From Chitinophagales bacterium (GTDB taxonomy: Bacteria; Bacteroidota; Bacteroidia; Chitinophagales; UBA2359), in NCBI GenBank assembly GCA_020628375.1, contig JAHDFD010000013.1, positions 1-44,406 on the forward strand: a stretch of 44,406 nt of DNA. Direction: 5' to 3'. Position numbers and translations under genes: made by a program. Shown here one piece after another: positions 8,726 to 16,857 of the stretch. The notes under the pieces were generated by a model. It saw nothing but the letters and a program-made list of their open reading frames with translations. It was not told the DNA's origin and did not search any database. How positions within the stretch are numbered: the stretch's first letter is position 1; each line of letters begins with the position of its first letter.

Positions 8726-9718
8726 ATGTCAGATTTATTTGTTCAAGAGATTAAAGAAATACTTCAAAAAGCCAGAAGTAAAGCCTATAAAGCTACCAGT
8801 AATGCAATGGTTGAAGCCTATTGGTTAATGGGGCAACGCATCGTGGTAGAAGAACAAGATGGCAACGCCAAAGCCACTTATGGCAAGGCTATTTTAAAGA
8901 ATTTATCTAAAGCATTACAGGCTGAATTAGGTGATGGATTTAGTTATGCTAACCTCAGAAATTTCCGTCAATTTTATCTTACTTATCCCAATTTTGAAAA
9001 ATGCTACACACTGTGTAGCAAATTGAGTTGGAGTCATAATAGGCTTATAATGCGTGTAGATAATGAACAAGCTCGTAACTATTATTTAGAAGAATCTGCA
9101 AAGAGTGGTTGGAGTGTAAGAGAATTAGAACGCCAAATAAATACAGCTACTTTTGAGCGTTTATTAAGCACCAATCAGCCAGTAATTGCAACTAAAACAG
9201 ATGATACTGAAAAGTATAATTTTATAAAAGACCCTTATGTTTTTGAGTTTCTGAAAATACCACAAAACACCAATACTTCTGAATCGGATTTAGAACAGTT
9301 GCTGATTGATAATTTACAGAAGTTCCTGTTAGAATTAGGTAAAGGCTTTGCGTTTGTAGGGAGGCAATACCGTATTAGCACAGAAACCAGTCATTTTTAT
9401 ATTGACCTTGTTTTTTACAACTATTTACTCAAATGCTTTGTGCTATTCGATTTGAAAATCACCAAGCTAAAACACCAAGATATTGGACAAATGGATATGT
9501 ATGTGCGTATGTTCGATGACCTTAAAAAGCAAGAAACAGATAACCCAACTATTGGTATTATTTTGTGTGCCGACAAGGAAGAAACCGTAGTGAAATATTC
9601 TGTATTAAATGAACACCAACAGCTTTTTGCCAGTAAATATTTAAGTTATTTACCTACGGAAGAAGAACTGAAAAATGAGGTGGAATATATTAGACAATTA
9701 CGAGATAAAGAGGAATAA
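8726..9718 (+). CDS. YhcG-family PD-(D/E)XK nuclease domain protein (DUF1016)
   Basis: A 330-aa protein. The N-terminal DUF1016_N region (YWLMGQRIV, YGKAILKNLSKALQAELG, FSYANLRNFRQFYLTYP, LSWSHNRLIMRV) is followed by a PD-(D/E)XK domain with the acid in FYIDLVFYN (about residue 227) and D-x-K in LFDLKI (about 243-245). ATG at 8726 (MSDLFVQEI) is preferred over an upstream in-frame start that falls inside the terminator. YhcG proteins are common on mobile elements and in restriction islands and are suspected nucleases or restriction partners; no substrate is established from sequence. It is the first accessory gene after the replication module. Confidence 0.9.
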   Translation: MSDLFVQEIKEILQKARSKAYKATSNAMVEAYWLMGQRIVVEEQDGNAKATYGKAILKNLSKALQAELGDGFSYANLRNFRQFYLTYPNFEKCYTLCSKLSWSHNRLIMRVDNEQARNYYLEESAKSGWSVRELERQINTATFERLLSTNQPVIATKTDDTEKYNFIKDPYVFEFLKIPQNTNTSESDLEQLLIDNLQKFLLELGKGFAFVGRQYRISTETSHFYIDLVFYNYLLKCFVLFDLKITKLKHQDIGQMDMYVRMFDDLKKQETDNPTIGIILCADKEETVVKYSVLNEHQQLFASKYLSYLPTEEELKNEVEYIRQLRDKEE

Positions 9719-9723
9719 ATTTT

Positions 9724-9763
9724 ATCCATCTATCCAATAGCTTAATATATTAGATGGATGGAT
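9724..9763 (+). repeat. Left copy of the inverted hairpin bounding the cargo cassette
   Basis: ATCCATCTATCCAAT (9724-9738) and ATTAGATGGATGGAT (9749-9763) form an imperfect hairpin. Both halves recur exactly, as reverse complement, at 19649-19688. The copy begins five bases after the YhcG stop codon. Confidence 0.8.
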
Positions 9764-9778
9764 ATTATTAAAACAACA

Positions 9779-9808
9779 AACCCTACCAATGTCGAAATTG
9801 ATAGGGTT
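9779..9808. terminator. Hairpin between convergent genes
   Basis: AACCCTACCAAT (9779-9790) pairs with ATTGATAGGGTT (9797-9808) with one mismatch and a GTCGAA loop. It lies between the YhcG gene and the converging small secreted-protein gene and probably terminates both. Confidence 0.6.
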
Positions 9809-9837
9809 GGGTGTAAAATATTAGCGTGATTCTTTAG

Positions 9838-10110
9838 TTATTCGTACCAGTATGATGAACGTCTTTTGTTATCTGGTTTAATGTAGCCCTTTTTTCCTGT
9901 GTAAGGGTTGTAATTTGGCTTGGTAGAATAGTTGTCTCTATTAGTTCCGTTTGCCTTTGTTTTATAATGCCCTTTTACATACGTTCCGTTAGATTTGTAA
10001 TAGCCCTGAACATAAACTTTCTGGCTGTTTACCTGTGCCGAAACTTCTGTTGAATTGGTAAAACTTGCTGTTGCAAATAGTAGCGAACAAGCGATAATTA
10101 AATTTTTCAT
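9838..10110 (-). CDS. Small secreted protein in the putative ECF regulon
   Basis: A 90-aa protein with a signal peptide (hydrophobic core LIIACSLLFATASF, likely cleavage after VSA at about 25). The short mature part is rich in Tyr, Lys, Asn and Gly and contains YVQGYYKSNGTYVKGHYKT followed by NYNPYTGKKG. Similar short extracellular YVxGYxKxxGTYVxxHxR proteins occur in many bacteria without a known role. The notable point is its promoter: GGTTTACC-N12-TGGTATAAAC on the minus strand, 38 bp before the start, matching the promoters of the sigma factor and protease operon 6.6 kb away. Confidence 0.8.
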   Translation of the reverse strand: MKNLIIACSLLFATASFTNSTEVSAQVNSQKVYVQGYYKSNGTYVKGHYKTKANGTNRDNYSTKPNYNPYTGKKGYIKPDNKRRSSYWYE

Positions 10111-10147
10111 TTTGTAAAATTTTGATGTTTAAAAATTAAATTCACTT

Positions 10148-10177
10148 GTTTATACCAGCATTTGCAAAAGGTAAACC
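10148..10177 (-). promoter_or_regulatory. Putative ECF-sigma promoter of the 90-aa secreted protein gene
   Basis: On the minus strand GGTTTACC (10177-10170), a 12-bp spacer and TGGTATAAAC (10157-10148) match the sites at 16788-16817 and 16858-16887 with the same spacing. The first 14 bases, from the preceding C through TTTT, are identical to the protease-operon promoter. Confidence 0.7.
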
Positions 10178-10229
10178 GCTGTTTGTTATTTTTTTGAAAA
10201 AAGTAGAAATTAAGCTACTAAATTTCAAT

Positions 10230-10237
10230 TATATTTG
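10230..10237 (+). promoter_or_regulatory. -7 promoter element of the toxin-antitoxin operon
   Basis: TATATTTG fits the Bacteroidota TAnnTTTG consensus 22 bp before the antitoxin ATG. No clear -33 TTG is seen at the expected distance. Confidence 0.45.
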
Positions 10238-10259
10238 TTGTAATTGAATAAGTTTTACA

Positions 10260-10529
10260 ATGAACAAAGCAATTAACACAAGAGATTTAAACGCTCATCA
10301 ATTGGAAATAATTAATTTAATTTCATCTGAAATTGCTGATAAAGATTTTAAGGCAATTAAGCAACTAATTCAACAATATTTGAATAATCAAACTAAGGCT
10401 AAGCCGTTAATTGAAGAAGAAGATTTGCTTAAAAGTATTGAAAATATAAGCGAAAATAGTGATGCTTTTGCTTTCTTAAATGAGGAAGAAGATTTGTATT
10501 CTTTAGATGATTTAAAGGAAAAGTTTTAA
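10260..10529 (+). CDS. Probable antitoxin of a MazF/PemK-type module
   Basis: An 89-aa acidic protein (many Glu and Asp in the second half) encoded directly before a PemK/MazF-like toxin, with TAA overlapping the toxin ATG by one base. That overlap and the small acidic product are typical of type II antitoxins. No DNA-binding family was recognised. It is assigned by context rather than homology. Confidence 0.7.
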   Translation: MNKAINTRDLNAHQLEIINLISSEIADKDFKAIKQLIQQYLNNQTKAKPLIEEEDLLKSIENISENSDAFAFLNEEEDLYSLDDLKEKF

Positions 10530-10846
10530 TGACAAAAGGTAGTATTATTTTAATTCCCTTTCCTTTTTCCGACTTATCGGGTAGCAAAAAAAGACCTGCT
10601 GTTGTACTTTTTGCAAATGATTTAGTGCTTATAGTTGTTTTTATTTCTACACAAATGCAATACGCCGAGCCATTAGATATTTTAATTGCTCCAGCACTTG
10701 AAAACGGCTTGAAAAAACTTTCCTACATAAAAGTAAACAAAATTTCCACACTTGATAGGCGTTTGGCTATTGGTAGATTAGGGAATTTATCGAACCAAGA
10801 TTTAGCTATTTTAGATAATAATCTAAAGGTTTTGTTGGCATTGTAA
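10529..10846 (+). CDS. PemK/MazF-family toxin (mRNA interferase-like)
   Basis: A 105-aa protein with the MazF/PemK fold signature. The N-terminal strand is KGSIILIPFPFSDLSGSKKRPAVVL, quoted here by its ends KGSIILIP and KKRPAVVL. It is followed by VVFISTQ and SYIKVNKISTLDRRLAIGR near the C-terminus. Family members are ribosome-dependent or independent endoribonucleases cleaving specific mRNA sequences. The start codon overlaps the antitoxin stop. The pair sits inside the inverted-hairpin cassette and could stabilise the element in its host. Confidence 0.88.
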   Translation: MTKGSIILIPFPFSDLSGSKKRPAVVLFANDLVLIVVFISTQMQYAEPLDILIAPALENGLKKLSYIKVNKISTLDRRLAIGRLGNLSNQDLAILDNNLKVLLAL

Positions 10847-10975
10847 CTATGTCGATATTTTGTTTTTCAGACGCTTTACTTGTGCCAAGGCTTGTTGTAA
10901 GGTAACGGGTGCTTGCTTTGATAATATCTCTTTCCCTTTCGATGCTCTTTCTTTAAATGTTTGATTAATGTCCAT
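10847..10975 (-). CDS. Possible 42-aa small protein
   Basis: ATG at 10975 opens a 42-codon frame ending TAG at 10847, converging on the toxin gene. The peptide (MDINQTFKERASKGKEILSK, then a helix ending KRLKNKIST) is basic and helical. Upstream lies TATATTTG, a good -7 element. It could be a truncated antitoxin-like or regulatory peptide; no family recognised. Confidence 0.4.
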   Translation of the reverse strand: MDINQTFKERASKGKEILSKQAPVTLQQALAQVKRLKNKIST

Positions 10976-11007
10976 ACTTACAAATATAAGTGTTTTTACA
11001 ATTTGCC

Positions 11008-11088
11008 AAACCTGCCAGGTTTAATTTTCAAAAGGTGGTTAATTTGTTTGGTAAATACAGTATTTAACACAAGAAACCTGACAGGTTT
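11008..11088. repeat. Two copies of a 15-bp palindrome
   Basis: AAACCTGCCAGGTTT (11008-11022) and AAACCTGACAGGTTT (11074-11088) are perfect palindromes around one central base, 66 bp apart. Such sequences are frequent in Bacteroidota intergenic regions and may act as weak terminators or REP-like elements. Confidence 0.7.
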
Positions 11089-11108
11089 TAAGCTACAACA
11101 TTTACCCC

Positions 11109-12627
11109 CTACTGCACATTGCCGTTTTGGTCGGTTTTGATGAGGTAAGGTCTGGTACTCCAACCCAGCCCAGTAGTGTCAATAGCCCCAACTAAAATAA
11201 AACCATTATCTGATGTTTGTTCTGTTTCTCTAATGTAAGAACTACTACTTGTTGTAATGTCAAATGAAGTGCTGTCATTACCAAAGTTTTTAATCCATTC
11301 TTCATCTCCTTCCTCATTTAAAGATAAAAGATAACAAAATTGATTATTTGACTCTGAGTCTATCATCGCTCCAGATAAAACATAGCCATTATCCTTTTTT
11401 ACTTCAACATTGATAAAACCACTACTTCCATTCCCTGGTATTAAATTAAATTCAATATTTTTAGTCCATTCCTGATTTCCAAATTCATCAAATTTAATTA
11501 TATATGGATTTCCAGTACCAGTATCAGCCAAATCTCCACCAACTACGATGTAACCGTTATCGTTTGTTAGTTCAATATTAAACCAAGCATCAGCAAAATG
11601 AGTTAAGTACAAAACTTTGCACCCATTCTATATCGCCAATATCGTTTATATGCCATAAATGATAATCATTATCAACTGTTCTACCCATCAATGTGAAGCC
11701 ATTATTAACTTTTAATACATCTACAATAGATGCTTCATCTAATGTTTTACTCCATTCCTCATTTCCATCACTATCGGTTTTCAATAAATAAGTTATATCG
11801 TTAGAGCTATTTTGATTATTAGATTTTGCAAAAATTAAATAGCCTTCATCATTTGTTAGCTCAACTTTAACTCCATTGTCACCTATATCATATTTCTTTA
11901 ACCACAACTCATTTCCTTCTTCATCTGTTTTAATTAAAAGTAAGTCTGAGGTTGAAATTGATGTCCAAGATCGACCAACTATAACATAACTTCCATCATC
12001 TGTGACCACAAAATCGTTTGCGTCATCAGTTTGGTCAAAATCTCCATAAGATTGACTCCAAATTTCTATTCCTTCAAAATTAGTTTTAGTAAGGGTAATA
12101 TCGCTTTTACCATTATTTAGTTTTCCTCCTGTAAAAACATAAGCATCAGCAATTATTTCTACATTAATACCCCAACTTCCAAATGGAGAATCAAAAACTT
12201 CTTCAAAAGTAATTATTTCTGTTTCACAGTTATCACCAGCCCAGCCTTCTTCACACTCACAGACTCCATTTATACAAACGCCATTCTCACCACAGTCAAT
12301 ACCATCACAAGGGTTTACAATTACAATGCTATCTTCTGGGTTTTGAGAATTGCAGTTTTCGCCATACCAACCTGTATTACATACACATACATCGTTTATG
12401 CAAGTACCATTCACACAATTTTCTGGGTAGTTAGTGCAATTTACGGCTATGCGGTCGAGTGTCCATTGTGGTTTTTCGCAGGCGGTGAAAAGGGTGAGGC
12501 ATAGCAGTAAAATAATGGGTACTATTGTAGGGGATTCCTGCCTACGCAGGAATGACTGTTCTTGTTTTTCGTGGGGGGATTGTGGCTTTCGCCACAATGA
12601 CGGTTTTATTTGTTTAAATATTTTCAT
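11109..12627 (-). pseudogene. EGF-like/beta-propeller lipoprotein, frameshifted
   Basis: Two overlapping frames join as one 505-aa lipoprotein if one base is removed from the T4 run at 11611-11614; both parts then supply seven propeller-like units (LxxIKTDxxGNExW). ATG at 12627 (MKIFKQIK) is preferred to an in-frame ATG at 12654 inside the upstream gene. The signal peptide ends in the lipobox LFTAC; after it come QWTLDRI (shared with the paralogue at 18318), two EGF-like Cys-rich modules and the repeats, ending NGNVQ. The n-region is lengthened by ~25 residues encoded by two palindromic repeats (12531-12603). It is the last gene of the protease operon. The frameshift may be a real mutation or a homopolymer error. 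Confidence 0.75.
12531..12603. repeat. Tandem palindromic repeats inserted in-frame in a lipoprotein signal region
   Basis: ATTCCTGC-CTAC-GCAGGAAT (12534-12553) and ATTGTGGC-TTTC-GCCACAAT (12579-12598) are each followed by ATGAC-type ends, the form of widespread bacterial palindromic repeats. The reading frame of the lipoprotein runs through both without a stop. Confidence 0.8.
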
Positions 12628-12631
12628 TTCT

Positions 12632-14062
12632 CTAAAATTTAAGGCTAAAGCCAATGGCGTTTGGGCTTAGTTGTGGGCTAATGGTAATATTGTATTTCTG
12701 TTCTGTTTTGCGTCTAAAGTTGTTTTTAAACTGCTCGTATTTTTTGGCGTTTTTACTGCCTTTGGCTAAAGCCGTAACAATATCGGTAAGCCAAATTAAA
12801 CCACCTGCTATGCCTGTACTTAACGATAGTTTATTCATAAAATCGGCTTGTTTGTAAGTGTCTTCTCGTTCTTGGTTTTCAGTAGGCATTATAGCGTATT
12901 CATTGTATAAACTTTGTGAGCGTATGCCTGTAAAATAAGAAGTTCCTAAACAAACTAAAGTGGTACTTGTAACACCAATAAATTTTCCCATTTGTTTTTT
13001 ATCGCTTACGGCATAGCCTCCCCAACCTGGTAGTATTATAGATTTTAGGGCGTGGGCGGTGCCGTTGGTGTTTATGTTTTGTTGGCTAATGGCTTCGCTT
13101 AATAATACTTCATATTCTGTTGTAGAAATACTTGGTTTTGCAGGTGTATTATTACGTTCATTGGCTTCTTGGCGTTTTCTTTCTGCTTCTTGCTCTGCCA
13201 AACGCTCTTGTTCAGCTTCCAATTCTGCTTGTTTACGTGCTTCTGCTTGTCGTTGGGCTTCTGCTCGTGCCTTGCGGTCAGCTTCTTGTTGGGCTAAAAT
13301 ACGTTCCTGTTCTTCTTTTTCCTTTTTAATGCGTTCTTTTTCTGCCCTACGTTCTGCATCTTCTCTGGCTTCTCGTTCTGCTTTTTGTCGTGGCGATTCT
13401 GTAACGGTTACCGTTGGGTAGTTTTTACTGTTATATGTTTTTTTCTTAATGCCTACAATTTTTAATACGCCGTTTATATAGCTAATTTCTGCTTCACGCT
13501 CTACATTAAAAGCCGAGTTTATTCCTGAGTTGTAGGTAGAATAGCCTTCAATGCTTTTATTGTAGCTAACGGTAAAAAAGTTGTATTTATCGCCACGGTA
13601 CAAAGGGCTAATATTTATATTGTAAATGTCAAATTCAACGCCTGTACGCTCAAAAAATAAATCTACGTTTTTGAGGTAGGTAATTACTGCTGTATTATTC
13701 GAGCGTTTACGCCCTGGTATTAGGTCATCTTCAATTTGTACCTGTTCGCTTTCAAACGATTGTTCAATAAGGTTGTCAATAATTCTATTGCGTTCCATAT
13801 TGCTCAATTCCTTGCGTCCTATTTCATTTATGGTAAACTCATAATCGCCTATAATGCTTTTAATTTGGTCTTGTAGGTACACCAAATCATCGGTATTTAT
13901 ACTGTTTTGGGCGTGGGTATTTAGCGAATTGGTTATGAGTATAATTATAAAAACTAACGCTTTAAATAATAGGCTGTGTTGTACATACTTCGACTTTATT
14001 TTTGCTCCGTTGTACATCGCTAAAATAAGCTCAGTATGACACGCTTGTAAATTTATTCTCAT
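12632..14062 (-). CDS. Secreted coiled-coil protein with C-terminal DUF5683-like membrane region
   Basis: A 476-aa protein. Residues 30-52 form a secretion signal (KALVFIIILITNSLNTHA), preceded by an unusual ~25-residue extension encoded by a palindromic repeat (13987-14042). Residues 55-220 contain a segment (ITYLKNVDLFFERTGVEFDI) resembling the 188-aa neighbour. Residues 225-305 are an Ala/Glu/Lys/Arg-rich coiled coil. Residues 340-440 hold an Gly-rich SIILPGWGGY motif and two hydrophobic stretches as in DUF5683 proteins of Bacteroidota. The start overlaps the preceding stop (ATGA), and the lipoprotein gene starts 4 bp after its stop. A bridge between envelope layers is plausible but unproven. 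Confidence 0.75.
   Translation of the reverse strand: MRINLQACHTELILAMYNGAKIKSKYVQHSLLFKALVFIIILITNSLNTHAQNSINTDDLVYLQDQIKSIIGDYEFTINEIGRKELSNMERNRIIDNLIEQSFESEQVQIEDDLIPGRKRSNNTAVITYLKNVDLFFERTGVEFDIYNINISPLYRGDKYNFFTVSYNKSIEGYSTYNSGINSAFNVEREAEISYINGVLKIVGIKKKTYNSKNYPTVTVTESPRQKAEREAREDAERRAEKERIKKEKEEQERILAQQEADRKARAEAQRQAEARKQAELEAEQERLAEQEAERKRQEANERNNTPAKPSISTTEYEVLLSEAISQQNINTNGTAHALKSIILPGWGGYAVSDKKQMGKFIGVTSTTLVCLGTSYFTGIRSQSLYNEYAIMPTENQEREDTYKQADFMNKLSLSTGIAGGLIWLTDIVTALAKGSKNAKKYEQFKNNFRRKTEQKYNITISPQLSPNAIGFSLKF
13981..14042. repeat. Palindromic repeat inserted in-frame at the N-terminus of the coiled-coil protein gene
   Basis: ATACTTCGAC at 13985-13994 and AAGCTCAGTATGACA near 14028-14042 are the two halves of a common bacterial palindromic repeat, separated here by ~33 bp that is itself an inverted repeat (TTATTTT-GC / GC-AAAATAA). 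It encodes residues of an N-terminal extension before the signal peptide core. Confidence 0.7.
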
Positions 14063-14859
14063 TGCTTAATGTTGAATTGTTGTTTCAAAATGGTGTTTTT
14101 TTGTTCGTTGGCAACGGTTTTTATTTGGCTAACCAGCCAACCACTTTGCGAAGCCTTACGATTAAAATAACTAAGTGTAAAGATATAGTTATCTAATTGG
14201 GCAAATACATATTGTACGGTAGAAACATTTTGTAAAACTACATCGCCACTTTTAATTTCGTGAAACAGTATGCTAAGGTTATCAGGTTCAAAGTTTTGGT
14301 AGCCATAAGCCGTAATACTTTCACGGTTGTTAAACGCCTTTTGCAATTCAACAAAATTAGTATTATTGGCTACTGGCGAAATAAAGGTTGTGGTATCATC
14401 ACATTCTGGTTCAATAGATAAAAACGGAGCATAAGCATTGTTAAATACCCACTCAGAACGCATATCAGGCTCATAAGATACTAACTCCATAACCAACTGA
14501 ATTTGTTGTGGTTTCCCTTTATACAGCACATTGCAATTTACTAAAGCATACCAATTATTATCGTAATAAGAAAGGGGCTGTTGTTGGCTTAAAATATTAC
14601 TTTTAAAATTCTGTAAAGCCAATGTATCTCCAATGCTTACCTTATCTATTAAATTACTTAGGCGTTGTTGGTCATTTTTTCTAATGGCAGTATTGTATAA
14701 GCCAATAAATTCATCAACTCTATCAACCATAGTAAGTAGGTAACCCTTGCCTTCGTCTATTAAATCTTGTGCCGAAAGGTCGGAGCTGTTGTTGATTACT
14801 TGGGCTGAAATTGGTAGCGTAAAGAATAGTAATATTAAGGTTGTTATTGTTGTTTTCAT
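14059..14859 (-). CDS. Secreted hypothetical protein of the protease operon
   Basis: A 266-aa protein with a signal peptide (TTITTLILLFFTLPISA, cleavage before QVINN). The mature part is soluble and mixed alpha/beta with no recognised catalytic motif; two Cys residues (C109 region and C154 region) are scattered. It follows the 188-aa gene by 44 bp and overlaps the next start in ATGA, which indicates coupled translation. Membership of the operon suggests it works with the secreted protease outside the cytoplasm, but its role is unknown. Confidence 0.75.
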   Translation of the reverse strand: MKTTITTLILLFFTLPISAQVINNSSDLSAQDLIDEGKGYLLTMVDRVDEFIGLYNTAIRKNDQQRLSNLIDKVSIGDTLALQNFKSNILSQQQPLSYYDNNWYALVNCNVLYKGKPQQIQLVMELVSYEPDMRSEWVFNNAYAPFLSIEPECDDTTTFISPVANNTNFVELQKAFNNRESITAYGYQNFEPDNLSILFHEIKSGDVVLQNVSTVQYVFAQLDNYIFTLSYFNRKASQSGWLVSQIKTVANEQKNTILKQQFNIKQ

Positions 14860-14903
14860 CTTAATTTAGACTTTGAGATATTGAGAAAATGAGATTGTTA
14901 GAC

Positions 14904-15470
14904 TTACCACGTTTGTTCTACGCCAATATCATTTAAGAAAACACTCCAAACTTTTTCTGTTTTACCACCTGAATTTATGTCAATTTGTTCCAGCACTACA
15001 TTAATGGTTTTCTTGGTTATATCTTCATAAACTAACACGCCTTCTTGGTAGCCTTTAAATTTTTGGTAAATGGTTATTGAGCCTGTATAAGTACCATCTG
15101 GTTGTTTTATAAGTTCTGTAGTTTCAGAAACATCGTACCATTGAATTTCAACTTTACTGTATTTCATTAGTTTTAAACGGCGTAGGTAATCAGGGATTAA
15201 ATAGCTTTTTACGTCACTACGGTTTGTACTCGATACCTGCATATAGCTTTCTGTTCCATCTTTATAAAATAAATCTAAAGCCAATTTTATAGCATCGGTG
15301 GCATCTTCACGGCTGGTAGATTTATTGGAAATAGTGCTAATATATGAGCCTAAATCTTTGGCTTTTTCAATAGCACGATCGGCAAATTCTTGTCTGCTAA
15401 GTTTTTCTAATTCTTGCCCAAATACAGCAGTTGAACATAAAAGAGCAAATAGTATAAATAAATTTTTCAT
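14904..15470 (-). CDS. Secreted hypothetical protein related to the protease C-terminal domain
   Basis: A 188-aa protein with a signal peptide (NLFILFALLCSTAVFG, then QELEKL). A motif around residues 90-110 (YLIPDYLRRLKLMKYSKVEI) resembles the end of the protease encoded upstream (ITDYITRLNLLKSYKVEV), and a later ...SGGKTEKVW segment parallels DAGKVERLE there. The protein thus looks like a free-standing copy of the protease's C-terminal domain. This could be a decoy, inhibitor or assembly partner; that is inference from local similarity seen by eye. Confidence 0.75.
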   Translation of the reverse strand: MKNLFILFALLCSTAVFGQELEKLSRQEFADRAIEKAKDLGSYISTISNKSTSREDATDAIKLALDLFYKDGTESYMQVSSTNRSDVKSYLIPDYLRRLKLMKYSKVEIQWYDVSETTELIKQPDGTYTGSITIYQKFKGYQEGVLVYEDITKKTINVVLEQIDINSGGKTEKVWSVFLNDIGVEQTW

Positions 15471-15516
15471 TTCTTGATTTTTAAAATTGTTTTGTGAAAA
15501 TTTAGCTTGTATCCAC

Positions 15517-15536
15517 AGACGTAATGTATTACGTCT
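15517..15536. repeat. 20-bp perfect palindrome between protease and next gene
   Basis: AGACGTAATGTATTACGTCT, followed by CTAC, is the form of a repeat common in bacterial intergenic regions. It sits in the 105-bp gap between two genes of the minus-strand operon and could form a hairpin that protects or attenuates the transcript. Confidence 0.75.
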
Positions 15537-15575
15537 CTACAAAATCATTCATTTTATATGATAATGAGATTTCCG

Positions 15576-16709
15576 TTATCTAAGACGTTTTTCGTTTACT
15601 TCTAATCTTTCTACTTTTCCAGCATCGTTAATATCTGTATTTAAAACTTCAACTTTATAGCTTTTAAGTAGGTTTAGTCTTGTTATGTAATCAGTTATAG
15701 TAAAACGGTCTAACTCCATTCCAGATTTACTTTTTACAATTACATTTATATTTTCATTAGCAAATACTTCCAATAGTTCTTGCTTCCAATTATCGCCCTT
15801 TTTTACGTCCATCAAATCAAATTCTGGCAATATTAAAGGTGTAGTCCAAGTAGCCACATTATTTGGAGTTGTTACTACGGTTTCTTCAACTGGTGGTTGT
15901 GGTGGCGTTTCTTCCATTACTTTTTTAGAAGGCACTAAAGTTGGAGGCGTAATATCTACATTTTCATCGTAAGGCATTTCAAAAGTTTCTTCAAACATTT
16001 CTGCCGATGAAAATACAACAGCCATATAAACATAGTTTTTTACTTTTTTTACCTGCTTCGATAATTCCTTTTCTACTTCAACAGCTTTGGTTGGTAATTG
16101 CAAACCACTTACCGTTTTTGCCAAATTCAGTAAATGTTTGGTTTTAACAATATAGTTACTGGTGCTATTTTCTGTAACAACGCCAGAAGTTGCTACACCA
16201 ATAACTTTTCCTTTATCGTCAATAACTGGTCCGCCACTATTGCCGTGGTCAATATTTAGGTTAGCAGAATAACAACTTGGGTCGCCCTGAAAACCAGATT
16301 TAGCACTAATTTTTCCATTGGTAAATTTTACTTCTAAACCTTGCAGTTCCACTCTTGGATAACCTAAAGCATACACTTCTTCAGCTATATCAATTTCTTC
16401 AGCACTAAAGTAATAGGGTAAAGTACCTAAATCAACGTAATTTACGGCTTTTAAAATGGCTAAATCGTGTTCTTTATCTTGTGCCACTATTTTCATATTC
16501 AACACATATACCTGTTCTTTAATTTGCACCCTTACCAAAATAACTTCTGCATTGGTTTTAAATTCTTGACTTTCGATAACGTGGTTGTTGGTAGCAAAAT
16601 ACCCATCTGAACTAATGGCAAAAGCAGTTCCCATACCGCCCCATTCTGGTTTCATTTGTGCCTGTACTAATATAGGAATTAAGAAGAGGAATAGTAATAA
16701 ATTTTTCAT
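15576..16709 (-). CDS. Secreted trypsin-like (S1/HtrA-type) serine protease
   Basis: A 377-aa protein with a signal peptide (LLLFLFLIPILVQA). Residues 22-205 are a trypsin-fold protease with the full triad H43 (TNNHVI), D82 (HDLAIL) and S158 (GNSGGP). No PDZ domain follows, unlike HtrA/DegS. Residues 210-285 are a low-complexity linker with Pro-rich segment, and residues 290-377 form a small domain resembling the 188-aa protein encoded next. It is the first gene of the minus-strand operon and is driven by a GGTTTACC-N12-TGGTATCAAC promoter like that of the divergent sigma-factor gene. It may cleave the anti-sigma factor or envelope targets; that is inference. Confidence 0.9.
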   Translation of the reverse strand: MKNLLLFLFLIPILVQAQMKPEWGGMGTAFAISSDGYFATNNHVIESQEFKTNAEVILVRVQIKEQVYVLNMKIVAQDKEHDLAILKAVNYVDLGTLPYYFSAEEIDIAEEVYALGYPRVELQGLEVKFTNGKISAKSGFQGDPSCYSANLNIDHGNSGGPVIDDKGKVIGVATSGVVTENSTSNYIVKTKHLLNLAKTVSGLQLPTKAVEVEKELSKQVKKVKNYVYMAVVFSSAEMFEETFEMPYDENVDITPPTLVPSKKVMEETPPQPPVEETVVTTPNNVATWTTPLILPEFDLMDVKKGDNWKQELLEVFANENINVIVKSKSGMELDRFTITDYITRLNLLKSYKVEVLNTDINDAGKVERLEVNEKRLR

Positions 16710-16773
16710 TTTGAATTGTTTTATATCTTACAAAGTTAATATGCTATTTTAAAAACATAATGAGTGTAAAAAA

Positions 16774-16785
16774 GTGGTTTACCAC
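16774..16785. promoter_or_regulatory. Palindromic GTGGTTTACCAC site
   Basis: A fourth GGTTTACC copy in the divergent intergenic region, here extended to a near-perfect 12-bp palindrome. It lies just downstream of the protease -10 element and lacks a TGGnAT partner, so it may be an operator rather than a promoter. Confidence 0.4.
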
Positions 16786-16787
16786 AA

Positions 16788-16817
16788 GTTGATACCATTA
16801 GCTTGAAAAGGTAAACC
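16788..16817 (-). promoter_or_regulatory. Putative ECF-sigma promoter of the protease operon
   Basis: On the minus strand GGTTTACC (16817-16810), a 12-bp spacer and TGGTATCAAC (16797-16788), ending 79 bp before the protease ATG. Motifs and spacing equal those at 10148-10177 and 16858-16887. Confidence 0.7.
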
Positions 16818-16857
16818 GTATTTCCAGAAAAAATAAAAATAAATTTTTCAAACTTGG

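Noticed and set aside
13059..13421. 120-aa Ser/Ala-rich plus-strand ORF
   Set aside because: Antisense of the coiled-coil region of the 476-aa protein; composition follows from the complementary Glu/Lys codons.
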